A DNA stretch of 21,635 nt, from IMG/VR virus record IMGVR_UViG_3300000547_000196, positions 1 through 21,635 of that record. One strand, given 5' to 3'. This document shows positions 1 to 7,629 of this stretch, piece after piece. This stretch comes from a virus. Numbering within the stretch: the stretch's first letter is position 1; each line of letters opens with the position of its first letter. The notes under the pieces are model-generated. The model saw nothing but the letters and a program-made list of their open reading frames with translations. It did no database searches and was not told where the DNA came from. The translations under genes were made by a program, and so were the position numbers.

Positions 1-305
1 TTAAACTGCTCTGCTTCTGAAAGCGGAATATCAAGAGTGCAGAGATAATCGTTATCTAAAAAGTAGGCAATCATTCTTTCCCACTGTTCCCATTCAGCAT
101 AGTCTGAGCCAGGCTGAAAAGAATGATTAGCACCAAAGAAAATGTGTTCGCAGTTGTGGCGATCATACAGGTCGATAATATCGTCTGCAGGATGCAGGCC
201 TGTGACAAACAGAGTAAGCATACCATAAGCAGGCGTGCGTTCTACTTCCCAGCCTGTAAAAAATTGCACATCTTCTGCTTCGCCTGTGCTATACGTCCGC
301 TTCAT
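1..305 (-). CDS. Conserved T4-like phage protein, 3' end beyond window
   Basis: The reading frame begins MKRTYSTGEAED at 305 and stays open to the window edge, giving 101 codons. The protein therefore lacks its C-terminus here. Visible stretches such as VERTPAYGMLTLFVTG and EHIFFGANHSF resemble, from memory, a conserved hypothetical protein of T4-like cyanophages. No catalytic motif or membrane segment is visible. Its first 17 bases overlap the end of the upstream TGT-like gene, which suggests translational coupling in one operon. Function unknown. The frame is well supported; the family assignment is only recall. Confidence 0.75.
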   Translation of the reverse strand, partial: MKRTYSTGEAEDVQFFTGWEVERTPAYGMLTLFVTGLHPADDIIDLYDRHNCEHIFFGANHSFQPGSDYAEWEQWERMIAYFLDNDYLCTLDIPLSEAEQF

Positions 306-1860
306 TTTCCAAATCCTCTAACTTGTGTTCTTGTTCTTCTGAAAACTCACCGTCTTCTATTAGTGTAGCATCTTTTTCTTCTGTGTCAAATAGTGCATCA
401 AAGTAAGTGGAAGAATTCACAGTCTTCTTGCCAGTAGCACCTCTTGTTCCTGGAATTGCCATCCAAAAGCGTGAGTGTTCGTCTACAAGTTCAAGTGCTC
501 GTTCTTTGTCGTCAGTTGCAAATATTTCATTCACAATGTCTTTGAAAAACACTCTGTCAAATCTTTCCTGTACAAGCATCTTGGGAATAACCCCTTCATC
601 ATATTTTCTGTTTGCTCTTTGAACAGCATTAATGTGACTCCATACATTGTGTCCCATTTGTATTGCATAAGAGAAAGAATCCCAAGCAGTTTTACCTTCT
701 TTGCCAATCTTGTTCAAATCTCCAGGAGCATATATGCAGACATCAGAAACTTTTAGACCGTCTGTGAGAGGAGAGTCTTCGAATTTGTGATAGAAACCGT
801 TCTTGCCTTTGACTAATACATTGTCCTGTTCTACAACTTCTCTGAACGTGCGACTGTCTTTTGCATACTTCTTGTCGTCTATAGACGGAACCATTCTATA
901 AGTCCATTTCGATCTATCTTCTGTTTCTGTCTGTATATAGATTTGTCCGTTTGCTGTAGCAAGGAAAGGAGAAGCACAGTCAAATGTAATAGTAAAGTTT
1001 TCGTTGTGATGACGACGAACCGCTCTTTGAATGTCTGTGAGCAGCACAGCCCATTCCAGTTTAGAAGTGCCAAGAAAGTGCATTACATCGTGTAAGTTCT
1101 TTTCTAAAAAGCCGTCATATCTCAGTTCTATAATCCTCTTTAGCGCAAGGTGAATATCGCACATGTTCTGACCACCCATTGCCCAACCATTGAAGTGATC
1201 GTCGGGATACACTTTGGGATCGCAGTAGTCCTTCATACGCGAATACCAATCATCTGCGTCTCTGTGATTTTCACCTTGAAGCACGTTAAGAAATTGACAC
1301 GCACCTGTTCTATGCCGCATCCAGTAGTCGTTGTTGATTCTAGTTGCTGCAACAGCGTCCTCATAGTTGTTGATGCCAGTTGCTTTTGCGCCAGCAGGTG
1401 AGCGAGACACCCAAGCAGGAATGTCTAAAATCATTCCATAGTCCATATAGGCATCCATCCAACGCAGCACACCGTCTCGCTTCTTCTGTGCTTTGGGGCA
1501 GTTTGGATCCTTCCAGTCACCTTCCCATACACCCTTACCAATCTGGAATCCGCCCGAGTCTCCCAATACCCAAGTATTTGCCCTATCTCTTTTACGAATC
1601 ATATCTTCTTTGGGAGAATCTTTTTGAGTGTCTAATTCAGCGTGACCTGCAGAGTAAAGACTCCACTTATAGGAAAACGCACCCTCTTTTTCGTTGAGGT
1701 AGTTTAGACTTTCAACACCGTTTTGAAAGTTGGCGGGAATGCGTGACTTTTCAACATACTCAGCACTCTGCTGTTTGCCTACATAGGTAGCATAAAACCC
1801 ACTAAGTGCTGGCAAGAATCTCGCATAGTCCTTTTGTTCTTCTGTTAGATTTTTTTTCAT
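289..1860 (-). CDS. TGT/DpdA-like 7-deazaguanine transglycosylase family protein
   Basis: This 523-residue protein carries the ordered motifs of the tRNA-guanine transglycosylase TIM barrel. DSGGFQ lies at 101-106, LDIPAW at 145-150 (the position of the second active-site Asp), VLQGE at about 193-197 (QGG motif), GWAMGG at 225-230 (GGLAVG motif) and FDCASPF at 293-299. Asp294 is the expected nucleophile. TGT enzymes exchange guanine for a 7-deazaguanine base in tRNA, while the related phage and bacterial DpdA proteins act on DNA. It is longer than bacterial TGT (about 375 aa), and I see no CxCxxC zinc motif. This argues for a divergent phage DpdA-type enzyme rather than a housekeeping TGT. 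No queuosine or preQ0 synthesis gene lies in the window, so the substrate is inferred. It starts one base after the preceding gene ends. Confidence 0.75.
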   Translation of the reverse strand: MKKNLTEEQKDYARFLPALSGFYATYVGKQQSAEYVEKSRIPANFQNGVESLNYLNEKEGAFSYKWSLYSAGHAELDTQKDSPKEDMIRKRDRANTWVLGDSGGFQIGKGVWEGDWKDPNCPKAQKKRDGVLRWMDAYMDYGMILDIPAWVSRSPAGAKATGINNYEDAVAATRINNDYWMRHRTGACQFLNVLQGENHRDADDWYSRMKDYCDPKVYPDDHFNGWAMGGQNMCDIHLALKRIIELRYDGFLEKNLHDVMHFLGTSKLEWAVLLTDIQRAVRRHHNENFTITFDCASPFLATANGQIYIQTETEDRSKWTYRMVPSIDDKKYAKDSRTFREVVEQDNVLVKGKNGFYHKFEDSPLTDGLKVSDVCIYAPGDLNKIGKEGKTAWDSFSYAIQMGHNVWSHINAVQRANRKYDEGVIPKMLVQERFDRVFFKDIVNEIFATDDKERALELVDEHSRFWMAIPGTRGATGKKTVNSSTYFDALFDTEEKDATLIEDGEFSEEQEHKLEDLENEADV

Positions 1861-1861
1861 A

Positions 1862-2143
1862 TTAGTTTAACAAGTCTCCTGCTTGGGAGTATTTAGAAAA
1901 AGGCAGTTCTCTCTGTTGCTCTTTTATTTCCAATTCTCTAACTCTTAGAGTGAGAGTATCTATATGGTCTAAAAGACTTTCAATAGAGCCAGGTATCTTC
2001 GACCTATCCTCCTGTGCTTCAACAAGAGCAACTATAGTCATTAGACGTGAGAACGCTCGCTTGACACGTTCATCGTCTGATTCTATTGCAGAATCAATCA
2101 AGCGAGCTAAATCTCTTAGATCATCTGCCTCAAACTGTTTCAT
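1862..2143 (-). CDS. Small charged helical protein of unknown function
   Basis: A 93-residue protein, strongly charged and predicted mostly helical. A heptad-like stretch (about residues 55-78, SIESLLDHIDTLTLRVRELE) suggests a short coiled coil. No catalytic or metal-binding motif and no signal peptide are visible. It begins two bases after the sliding clamp stop codon and ends one base before the TGT-like gene, so it belongs to the clamp operon. Its 3' end contains a CTAAATACT sequence that may act as a late promoter for the next gene. Function not recognised. Confidence 0.7.
   Translation of the reverse strand: MKQFEADDLRDLARLIDSAIESDDERVKRAFSRLMTIVALVEAQEDRSKIPGSIESLLDHIDTLTLRVRELEIKEQQRELPFSKYSQAGDLLN
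1890..1896 (-). promoter_or_regulatory. Candidate T4-type late promoter before TGT-like gene
   Basis: The minus strand reads CTAAATACT, resembling the T4 late -10 box TATAAATA, and lies about 30 bases upstream of the TGT-like start codon. It is inside the end of the preceding coding region. The same TAAATACT core recurs upstream of other genes here. A GGAG lies between it and the ATG but about 15 bases from the start, which is further than usual. Inference from motif recurrence only. Confidence 0.4.
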
Positions 2144-2145
2144 TT

Positions 2146-2877
2146 TTACTTGGACTGTGCTGGCAGGATATAATCATATTTTGCCATTCCGGAATCCACA
2201 GAGATCTGCATAGCACCCTGATCCGATATACTCATAGTAACATCACCGTCAAGATTAAGAATGCTCTGCACCTGCTGAACAGGCCAACTCCAGGTATGCG
2301 ATAGTGATCCTTCTACGTCATGCTGAAACACAAACTCGCCTGCGTGTGTGCTTGCGTCACCAAAAGAAAATACAAGATTACTGTCTTCTGTGCGAACAGA
2401 AAATACCGGCTCGTCTGAATGTGCAGCGCTCATTAGTTTCATTCTTGAAATAGCAGCAACACTCGGCTCAAATACCACATTCCAGTTAGCACCCTTGAAT
2501 TTCACAGTCTTGAGTTTCTCCTCAATGATTGCTCTGTTCATAAAGCGATAGTCGTTCTGAAAGTCGCCCTTCTCATTTTCAAAGTGAATATGAGTAGGCA
2601 CAGTTTCGCCGTTTCTTTCCTGCTCTACGACATCAATCTTAGCATTTTCCTTGTATTCAGGATTCTTCAAGTGTAGCGCCAACTTGTCAAGATTGGGCAT
2701 GCCAAACACAGACTTAAACTCCGCGACAGGTGAATGTGTTTCTGCGAATAAGATAACAGAACGATCTTCTGCCATTGATTCGAAGCTGGTTGCGTCGCTT
2801 TCTGCATTTACACGCACGAGATCCAAAAAGCCAAGTGCGTGAGTCTTTGATACGATGTCTTGTAGAATGTCCTTCAT
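2146..2877 (-). CDS. 45: DNA polymerase sliding clamp, gp45-like
   Basis: A 243-residue protein of about the length of T4 gp45 (228 aa). The trimeric clamp encircles DNA, tethers gp43, and in T4 also acts as the mobile activator of late transcription. Family features I recognise are the N-terminal segment with VILFAETHSP, the FGMPNLDKLALHLKN stretch at about 58-73, alternating beta-strand and helix organisation, and the C-terminal KYDYILPAQ. A good Shine-Dalgarno (AAGGAG) precedes the ATG, and a near-consensus sigma70 promoter lies just upstream. It follows the polymerase gene, separated only by a 36-codon ORF. In T4 the genes between 45 and 43 (44, 62, regA) are present; here they are not in this interval. 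Confidence 0.88.
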   Translation of the reverse strand: MKDILQDIVSKTHALGFLDLVRVNAESDATSFESMAEDRSVILFAETHSPVAEFKSVFGMPNLDKLALHLKNPEYKENAKIDVVEQERNGETVPTHIHFENEKGDFQNDYRFMNRAIIEEKLKTVKFKGANWNVVFEPSVAAISRMKLMSAAHSDEPVFSVRTEDSNLVFSFGDASTHAGEFVFQHDVEGSLSHTWSWPVQQVQSILNLDGDVTMSISDQGAMQISVDSGMAKYDYILPAQSK

Positions 2878-2901
2878 TTATAGATTCTCCTTATTGTTTC
2901 T

Positions 2902-2930
2902 ATGATACGACATAAGTTATTGATTGTCAA
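2902..2930 (-). promoter_or_regulatory. Near-consensus sigma70 promoter for gp45
   Basis: On the minus strand, TTGACA (2930-2925) is followed by exactly 17 bases and then TATCAT (2907-2902). This is a perfect -35 and a 5/6 -10 with ideal spacing. Transcription would begin about 20 bases before the gp45 ATG, with AAGGAG as ribosome-binding site inside that leader. It overlaps the 3' end of the 36-codon ORF. Its match to host consensus suggests an early or middle promoter that needs no phage factor. Confidence 0.7.
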
Positions 2931-3027
2931 CATTTTTTAGAGATTCAGCTAGCTGAACTATGCGTTCAACCAACTCTCTGTCTTCTTCGTTATCAGTGTC
3001 TACTGACACTTTTATTTCTATTTGCAT
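2917..3027 (-). CDS. 36-residue acidic mini-protein between polymerase and clamp
   Basis: The ORF begins MQIEIKVSVDTDNEEDRELV, with one untranslated base between the polymerase stop codon and its ATG. A GGAG Shine-Dalgarno lies six bases before the ATG, which is a stronger signal than many larger genes here have, so I regard it as real. The peptide looks like a short beta strand followed by a charged helix. It is far too short to be RegA (about 120 aa) or gp62. A longer in-frame version starting inside the polymerase gene is rejected because the ribosome-binding site marks the internal ATG. Function unknown. Confidence 0.55.
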   Translation of the reverse strand: MQIEIKVSVDTDNEEDRELVERIVQLAESLKNVDNQ

Positions 3028-3028
3028 T

Positions 3029-5701
3029 TTATTCTCCAAAATCAAATAGACTTTTGAATGTGTTGTCCTGCTTGGTGTCTTCCAAATCCATATCCAATAC
3101 ACCAATCAGGTTTTTCAACTTCAAGTCTATGATTGTTTCTGCCATTGCGTCTTCGTCAAAAGGCAGTTCTTTAAACCAGTCTGGAAGACGCAGTTCGTCT
3201 GTTGGATAGGCAACAGAAGTATAGCCCAGAGGATTCTGCTTGAGTTTACATACAATAACCTTCATACCATCTACGATGTCCTGCGAATATCTATCGCCAT
3301 TCATTTTTTTAAGAGTATTCCAGTTGATTGACGCTCTTACATGTCCAGGCATATTTGCTTTGCCCTTTCTCTGTTCTTCCTTCTGATAGTGTCCTATCTT
3401 GTTTGCTCGCTTGGGAGATCCCTTCTCCCAACCAGGCATCTGCTTGAACTCTTGCCGAAACTCTGTGATTCTATCAAGCACATCTTTCTCTTCGTATGAT
3501 TGCAGCACCATGAGCAGAATCTCCATGAGAAACTCTTGCATATACACAGGCGTGTCAGAGCGGCGCAGATCCAAGCCCATCGCCTTGACCTTGCCAGGAG
3601 AGTCTCCTTCGTCTTTTCTCTCACCTTCGTCGTCATACACAAGAATAGCATAGCGTTTCTTGGTAATGAACAATCCGCTCTCACCTACGATTTCTCTGCC
3701 TGCCGCGATAACATCTGACCGTGTTTTAGGACAATGAAATGCTCTCAGCATAAAATCTTGGAAGGACGTATTTGCCTGCTCACAGACCTGATCATACAGT
3801 TGTATCACCGTGTCTTTTGTCCAAGGTACCTTGCCTGCTTCAATGTCTGCTTTTAGCACAGGGTAGGCAGAGAAATACACAGAGTCAGTGTCACCATAGA
3901 TAACTGCTTCACCTGTGTGATCATATTCACCTGTGACTACCTTGTTTACTTCTGCTGACATGTGCTTGACAATCTGCCTGCCTGTTAGCGTAGTAGATTG
4001 CCCTAATCTCTTATCAAAGAAACGACAGCCAGGATTGAGAATAGCACCATACAGTGAGTTAAGGTTAATCTTTTTAACCAACTGCCGTTTGTCCCAGAAC
4101 GCAGTTTCTACTTCGTTGCCTGCTTCCTGTGCTTTCTTTTTCTTTGCCTGTAGTTCTTTTCTTTCAGCATACCAACGCTTTAGCAAGCCAGGAATGACAC
4201 CTTCAAACTCTGTTGTAAGGATAGTACCGTTTGCTGTGAGCATTAAGGGAGCGTGAGAGTTGTATATCTTGTCGTAGATCTCAGCACCACTTAGTACCTC
4301 TGTATTGCCATTCTCCCAATCTACCGTAATAGCAAGATCCTTTCGCTGTTCCATTACAGCATCATATTCAAGAGAACCAAAACGACCTTCCCAAGCCGCT
4401 GCAAATGACTTCTTCTTGAGTCCTGTTTCTTCCTGAATCATATCTTCTGTATAATCCTGCCTCAACTGCCCTACGATTGTCTCAGGAGCCATGTTAAGAG
4501 CGCGAATTACGGAAGGATATAGAGAGTTTAAGTCCATTGAACCTATCCATTTGTGTAAGCCTTTTTTGGGATAGGCAACATAAGCACCTGCTGCTCTTGT
4601 GTCATCTGAATCATCACGCTTAGGACGATTGGGAACTACCAAACCTCTGTGATGTGCTTCGTTGATGATTGCCTGCTCTGTAACAGCAACCGCACCCATA
4701 GTAGTCTGCATGAGAACGGTATTTGCGTGAGCAAGTTCGTTAGATAAGTCAATAAACTTCAACTTCTTGTCTAGCTTGTCAAGCAGAGCAACGTCCTGCC
4801 TATTGTATTCTATGAATTTGCGAAAGTCATTGTTATACAGTTGGTCAAGTGTGCCTTCATACACAGTTTTGTTTTCGCCTACTTCTAGTTCGCCGATAGC
4901 GTCAAGTCTGTATGTGTGGCGTTCTTCATAGGTGTATTTTCTATACAATTCAAGTGAGTCAAGATGTATTCTGCCTACGAGATCAAAAGTTTCTGCAGTT
5001 TTGCCATATTTTTCAAACTCTCTTCTCTTGGGCAACTGCTTCCATAGACAGAAACGGCGTGTGTCATCTTTTGAAAGCACACGACTTACTCTATTCACAG
5101 TGTATGGAATATCATAACCTTCCGAGTTCCAACCTGACAGCACATCAGCGTCTTCTATGATGTCAAGAAACGCTTCAAGCATGTCTGCTTCTCGTTCATA
5201 GAGGAATGTGTTATCAAAGTCTTTTACGCTTTCTTGTGCTTCTGCCATTGTCATTGTCTTGGGAGGCAGAGCAAATGTGATGAGAGCATCCATCCACTGC
5301 AGATGAACGGTGATAGCAGTAATAGGCATGAAGGGATCTGCGGGATCTGCGAAACCTCGCTCTGGATCAAAATCTGTCTCAATGTCAAAAAATGCTATAT
5401 TAAGTTTAGGAGCATCTTGGTTGAGATAGTTTTCTGACAGGCACTGAAAGATTGGATTTACATCCGCTTCAAACAGGCCTTTGTTTTTGTTAATAGCAAC
5501 TTCCTTGCGAAAGTCTTTTGTAGATTTACAAACTACTCTTGATACAGAATCGCCATAAACTGACTGATATTTGCCTTTGGGATCTTCGTAGTAGAATGTG
5601 TATTTGACTGGATAGTCTTGATAGTGTCTTTCGCCGTCGCGTCTTTCCACAACGCGAATAACATCCGCATCTCTATCAAAGTATGCGTCTACATATGCCA
5701 T
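3029..5701 (-). CDS. 43: Family B replicative DNA polymerase, gp43-like
   Basis: This 890-residue protein matches the length of T4 gp43 (898 aa). It synthesises phage DNA and proofreads. The 3'-5' exonuclease motifs are intact: FFDIETD at 104-110 (D106, E108), GWNSEGYDIPY at 190-200 (D197) and YNRQDV at 299-304 (D303). The polymerase motifs are also intact: DLNSLYPSVIR at 390-400 (motif A), KINLNSLYGA at 544-553 (motif B) and YGDTDS at 602-607 (motif C). The C-terminus SLFDFGE fits the short clamp-binding tail through which gp43 contacts gp45. The start has AAGGAG upstream. A 39-base gap separates it from the upstream membrane-protein gene, and no promoter is obvious there. No intein or intron interrupts it. 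Confidence 0.97.
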   Translation of the reverse strand: MAYVDAYFDRDADVIRVVERRDGERHYQDYPVKYTFYYEDPKGKYQSVYGDSVSRVVCKSTKDFRKEVAINKNKGLFEADVNPIFQCLSENYLNQDAPKLNIAFFDIETDFDPERGFADPADPFMPITAITVHLQWMDALITFALPPKTMTMAEAQESVKDFDNTFLYEREADMLEAFLDIIEDADVLSGWNSEGYDIPYTVNRVSRVLSKDDTRRFCLWKQLPKRREFEKYGKTAETFDLVGRIHLDSLELYRKYTYEERHTYRLDAIGELEVGENKTVYEGTLDQLYNNDFRKFIEYNRQDVALLDKLDKKLKFIDLSNELAHANTVLMQTTMGAVAVTEQAIINEAHHRGLVVPNRPKRDDSDDTRAAGAYVAYPKKGLHKWIGSMDLNSLYPSVIRALNMAPETIVGQLRQDYTEDMIQEETGLKKKSFAAAWEGRFGSLEYDAVMEQRKDLAITVDWENGNTEVLSGAEIYDKIYNSHAPLMLTANGTILTTEFEGVIPGLLKRWYAERKELQAKKKKAQEAGNEVETAFWDKRQLVKKINLNSLYGAILNPGCRFFDKRLGQSTTLTGRQIVKHMSAEVNKVVTGEYDHTGEAVIYGDTDSVYFSAYPVLKADIEAGKVPWTKDTVIQLYDQVCEQANTSFQDFMLRAFHCPKTRSDVIAAGREIVGESGLFITKKRYAILVYDDEGERKDEGDSPGKVKAMGLDLRRSDTPVYMQEFLMEILLMVLQSYEEKDVLDRITEFRQEFKQMPGWEKGSPKRANKIGHYQKEEQRKGKANMPGHVRASINWNTLKKMNGDRYSQDIVDGMKVIVCKLKQNPLGYTSVAYPTDELRLPDWFKELPFDEDAMAETIIDLKLKNLIGVLDMDLEDTKQDNTFKSLFDFGE

Positions 5702-5740
5702 ATTGTCTCCTTGTTGTGCCGCTTGTGGCCGGCCTACCTT

Positions 5741-6022
5741 CTACATGCTCGTCTTTCGACTTGAGCGAGATTGATACCATCTAATCAATCCTACAATACT
5801 TAGTATAAACCAAAATATCTCAATGATAATACTGGATAGGTTAGGTTTAAAGTAGAGATTGATTCCTAGCAGTATTGCTACTAGAAGATTGTTAAATGAA
5901 TACCAAAATCCTTTTGGGTCGAGTTTTCCAAATTGTATGCCTGCGTATGAGCCTACGAGCAGTGCTACGCCTATATTGCCTATAAAATCTGTTATTTCAT
6001 ATTGATAGTTAAGTATTTCCAT
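5741..6022 (-). CDS. CBU_0592-like small integral membrane protein
   Basis: A 93-residue hydrophobic protein with about three transmembrane helices (roughly 13-29, 43-58 and 64-81). The pattern of IGNIGVALLVGSYAG, then YSFNNLLVAILLGINLYF, then SIIIEIFWFILSIVGL matches my recollection of the bacterial CBU_0592 membrane domain, in which a Pro/Asn-led strand and an IIEIFW helix are conserved. The C-terminus is basic (RWYQSRSSRKTSM), so it probably faces the cytoplasm. Biochemical role unknown. It sits between dsbA and the polymerase gene, starting three bases after the dsbA stop. It may be host-derived; homology is inferred by eye. Confidence 0.65.
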   Translation of the reverse strand: MEILNYQYEITDFIGNIGVALLVGSYAGIQFGKLDPKGFWYSFNNLLVAILLGINLYFKPNLSSIIIEIFWFILSIVGLIRWYQSRSSRKTSM

Positions 6023-6025
6023 ACA

Positions 6026-6286
6026 TCACTTGTCTTTGCCTACGGTTGTTACGATAGTTTCTAAATCTTCAAACTCGTCATAATGCTTGTGCCAATCGCC
6101 ATTCTTCGCAACCTTGATTGCTTTGTTGATTAGGCTGGGCTTGATGTCAAGTTCTTCTGCGACAGCTTTTACGGTTTCCTTCAAACCCTGCTGTAGATCC
6201 TCAACTTCCTGCATTACGGTAACGCCTTCATTTACGAGACGCTCGAGCTTTGCCTTCTCTTCGGCACCATAAGTTCTATCACTCAT
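6026..6286 (-). CDS. dsbA: DsbA-like double-stranded DNA-binding protein
   Basis: An 86-residue charged, helical protein close in length to T4 DsbA (89 aa), a dsDNA-binding protein linked to late transcription. The second half (AEELDIKPSLINKAIKVAKNGDW followed by an acidic stretch) parallels T4 DsbA, which has a DELGVDGKMFNRLLALYHKDN-type segment before an acidic helix. The segment reads like a helix-turn-helix. A strong AAGGAGGT Shine-Dalgarno precedes the ATG, and a TTGACA-based promoter lies upstream, so it may head the dsbA-membrane protein-gp43 transcript. Assignment rests on size, composition and this motif. Confidence 0.65.
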   Translation of the reverse strand: MSDRTYGAEEKAKLERLVNEGVTVMQEVEDLQQGLKETVKAVAEELDIKPSLINKAIKVAKNGDWHKHYDEFEDLETIVTTVGKDK

Positions 6287-6307
6287 CTATTACCTCCTTG
6301 GATTATA

Positions 6308-6336
6308 AGTGTATGAAAAGATTAGAGAAATGTCAA
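6308..6336 (-). promoter_or_regulatory. Sigma70-like promoter upstream of dsbA
   Basis: On the minus strand, TTGACA (6336-6331) is followed by 17 bases and TACACT (6313-6308, 4/6 match). It is immediately followed by TATAAT (6307-6302), which would give a 23-base spacer and is less likely the -10. The site begins inside the last codons of the preceding 212-aa gene and ends in front of the dsbA ribosome-binding site (6299-6292). It would give independent expression of dsbA and possibly the polymerase from the upstream block. Confidence 0.55.
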
Positions 6337-6971
6337 CCGGAAAATACTTTTCGATTATCGAAGGCGCGATGCCAGCCAAAGAACTGCGCCTTGTAGTCTG
6401 AATGATCATCTGAGGATAGATCAATCCATTCCGACTTGCGTTTTAGCAGTTCTTCGACGCCTGCTTCCCAGTCTGTGTTTTCGATGATATGCTCAAGTTT
6501 CTGCTGTGCTTCTTGTGCTTCTTCTACGGTGAGAAAATCCTGCTCAACATGCATGACTTCCATGCAGATTTCTTGACTTACATAGTCTAGTGAAAAGTCT
6601 ATACCCCACTTGGGTTTGATTCCAAGCAGTTTATAGAGGATAGGTCTGTCTTTAGCAACTTCTTCCAATTGCTGTCTTGCTTCCCCTGCGAATGCCCAAC
6701 GTTCTATTATCATGCAGTGATCTAAAACAAGTCCTACTTCAGAGTCTTCGTCGTCTACATACCAATACTTCGCAGGAGAACGAGTAAATTGAATTTCTTC
6801 GTTTAATTCTTTGTTCATTGCGTCATAGTGCAATTTTTCTATTGGAGTAAGGATTTCATAGCCGTCCTTGTCGAAGTCTTGCAGTTTTAGAGTTTCTACA
6901 AGATTTCTTTCTATTGGCTGTGTGAGGTAGGGTTGTTCTGTAAAAGTAGGGTTGAGGTTTCTTAGTTTCAT
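6333..6971 (-). CDS. Uncharacterised 212-residue acidic protein
   Basis: A soluble, acidic protein starting MKLRNLNPTFTEQPYLTQP, rich in Glu, Asp, Trp and Tyr. No known catalytic motif, transmembrane segment or signal peptide was found. The N-terminal MKLRNLNPTFTE ends in a TE dipeptide, but it lacks the E-[FI]-[IV]-x-E core of the targeting peptides seen further upstream, so I do not group it with them. It overlaps the first pterin-dehydratase-like gene by 4 bases and is the last gene of the long upstream operon, ending inside the dsbA promoter. Function not recognised. Confidence 0.7.
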   Translation of the reverse strand: MKLRNLNPTFTEQPYLTQPIERNLVETLKLQDFDKDGYEILTPIEKLHYDAMNKELNEEIQFTRSPAKYWYVDDEDSEVGLVLDHCMIIERWAFAGEARQQLEEVAKDRPILYKLLGIKPKWGIDFSLDYVSQEICMEVMHVEQDFLTVEEAQEAQQKLEHIIENTDWEAGVEELLKRKSEWIDLSSDDHSDYKAQFFGWHRAFDNRKVFSG

Positions 6972-7282
6972 AAATCTTTTGCGTTCATTTTGTCTAGTAT
7001 TGAGTCTATGTGTAGGGCAAGTTCAAAGTCTTTGAGTGTGACTGAATCTGTATCGTGTGTAAAGAGAATAATCTCAACGGTATCATACACAAAGTAGAAA
7101 TGAGCGTGGTGATCCAGTTTGCGTTGGGGTTTTTCCGCTGCTAGAAAGAAACGAACTACTTGATTGTAATCTTCCAGTTCGGTTCGTTTTACTAGATAGT
7201 TTTTTTCAAACTTCCATGAACTTGCAAACTTGCTTTGTAGTGTTTCGATTTGATTGTCGGTAAGTTCGTTGTAATCACTCAT
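6968..7282 (-). CDS. Pterin-4a-carbinolamine dehydratase-like protein (copy 1)
   Basis: A 104-residue protein of the PCD/DCoH size class. The C-terminal half has the family layout: DHHAHFYFVYDTVEI (His58, His59), then FTHDTDSVTLKDFELA (His76, Asp77), then a helix IDSIL. In PCD, two adjacent His and the THD His form the site that dehydrates 4a-hydroxytetrahydrobiopterin. All three His are kept here, but the Pro that normally follows HH is Ala. Whether it is enzymatic is unknown; DCoH proteins also serve as dimerisation partners. It follows, with a 1-base overlap, a gene encoding a YGV-tailed protein, and a second PCD-like gene lies about 1.5 kb upstream in the same operon. Confidence 0.7.
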   Translation of the reverse strand: MSDYNELTDNQIETLQSKFASSWKFEKNYLVKRTELEDYNQVVRFFLAAEKPQRKLDHHAHFYFVYDTVEIILFTHDTDSVTLKDFELALHIDSILDKMNAKDL

Positions 7283-7626
7283 TACACGCCGTACCTATTT
7301 GTTTTCTTTTTGGCAACAGGACTTGTAGTGTATGTGTCAGGAGTTTCACCTTGGTCGTTTGTTGGATCCGCAATGTTGTCAAAACTTACGCCTTTTGCTC
7401 TCAAAAACTCTTCAAATTCCTGTTTTTCTTGATCCGAATAAAACATAGCCATAGCATTATTGCCTACTACATTGTAGGTATCTTTTTCTGCTCTAAACTC
7501 TTTCATCAGAGTAGAAAGGTCGTATGGTGTAATATCAATATTGAGAACTCTTTCCTGCGAAATGAGAGTTTCCATGAGAGAGAAAGTTTCTAAAATGTCT
7601 TTTATTTGACTTTTATCAGACTGCAT
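7282..7626 (-). CDS. YGV-tailed protein 1, possible virion-associated
   Basis: A 114-residue protein whose last 15 residues (TTSPVAKKKTNRYGV) are nearly identical to the tail of a second 114-residue protein encoded upstream (TTSPVAQKKKNKYGV). The rest of the two proteins shows no similarity by eye. The N-terminal part is acidic and helical, without the targeting peptide found in other members of the block. The shared tail suggests a common docking or sorting signal. It is coupled to the pterin-dehydratase-like gene that follows. Function unknown. Confidence 0.65.
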   Translation of the reverse strand: MQSDKSQIKDILETFSLMETLISQERVLNIDITPYDLSTLMKEFRAEKDTYNVVGNNAMAMFYSDQEKQEFEEFLRAKGVSFDNIADPTNDQGETPDTYTTSPVAKKKTNRYGV

Positions 7627-7629
7627 ATA

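Noticed and set aside
2917-3027. RegA translational repressor between gp43 and gp45
   Set aside because: Only 36 codons, far shorter than RegA at about 120 residues, with no RegA-like motif visible.
5722-5741. GGCCGGCC palindrome upstream of gp43 as terminator or operator
   Set aside because: The 8-base palindrome has no loop and no T-run; extension of the arms fails and it could be chance.
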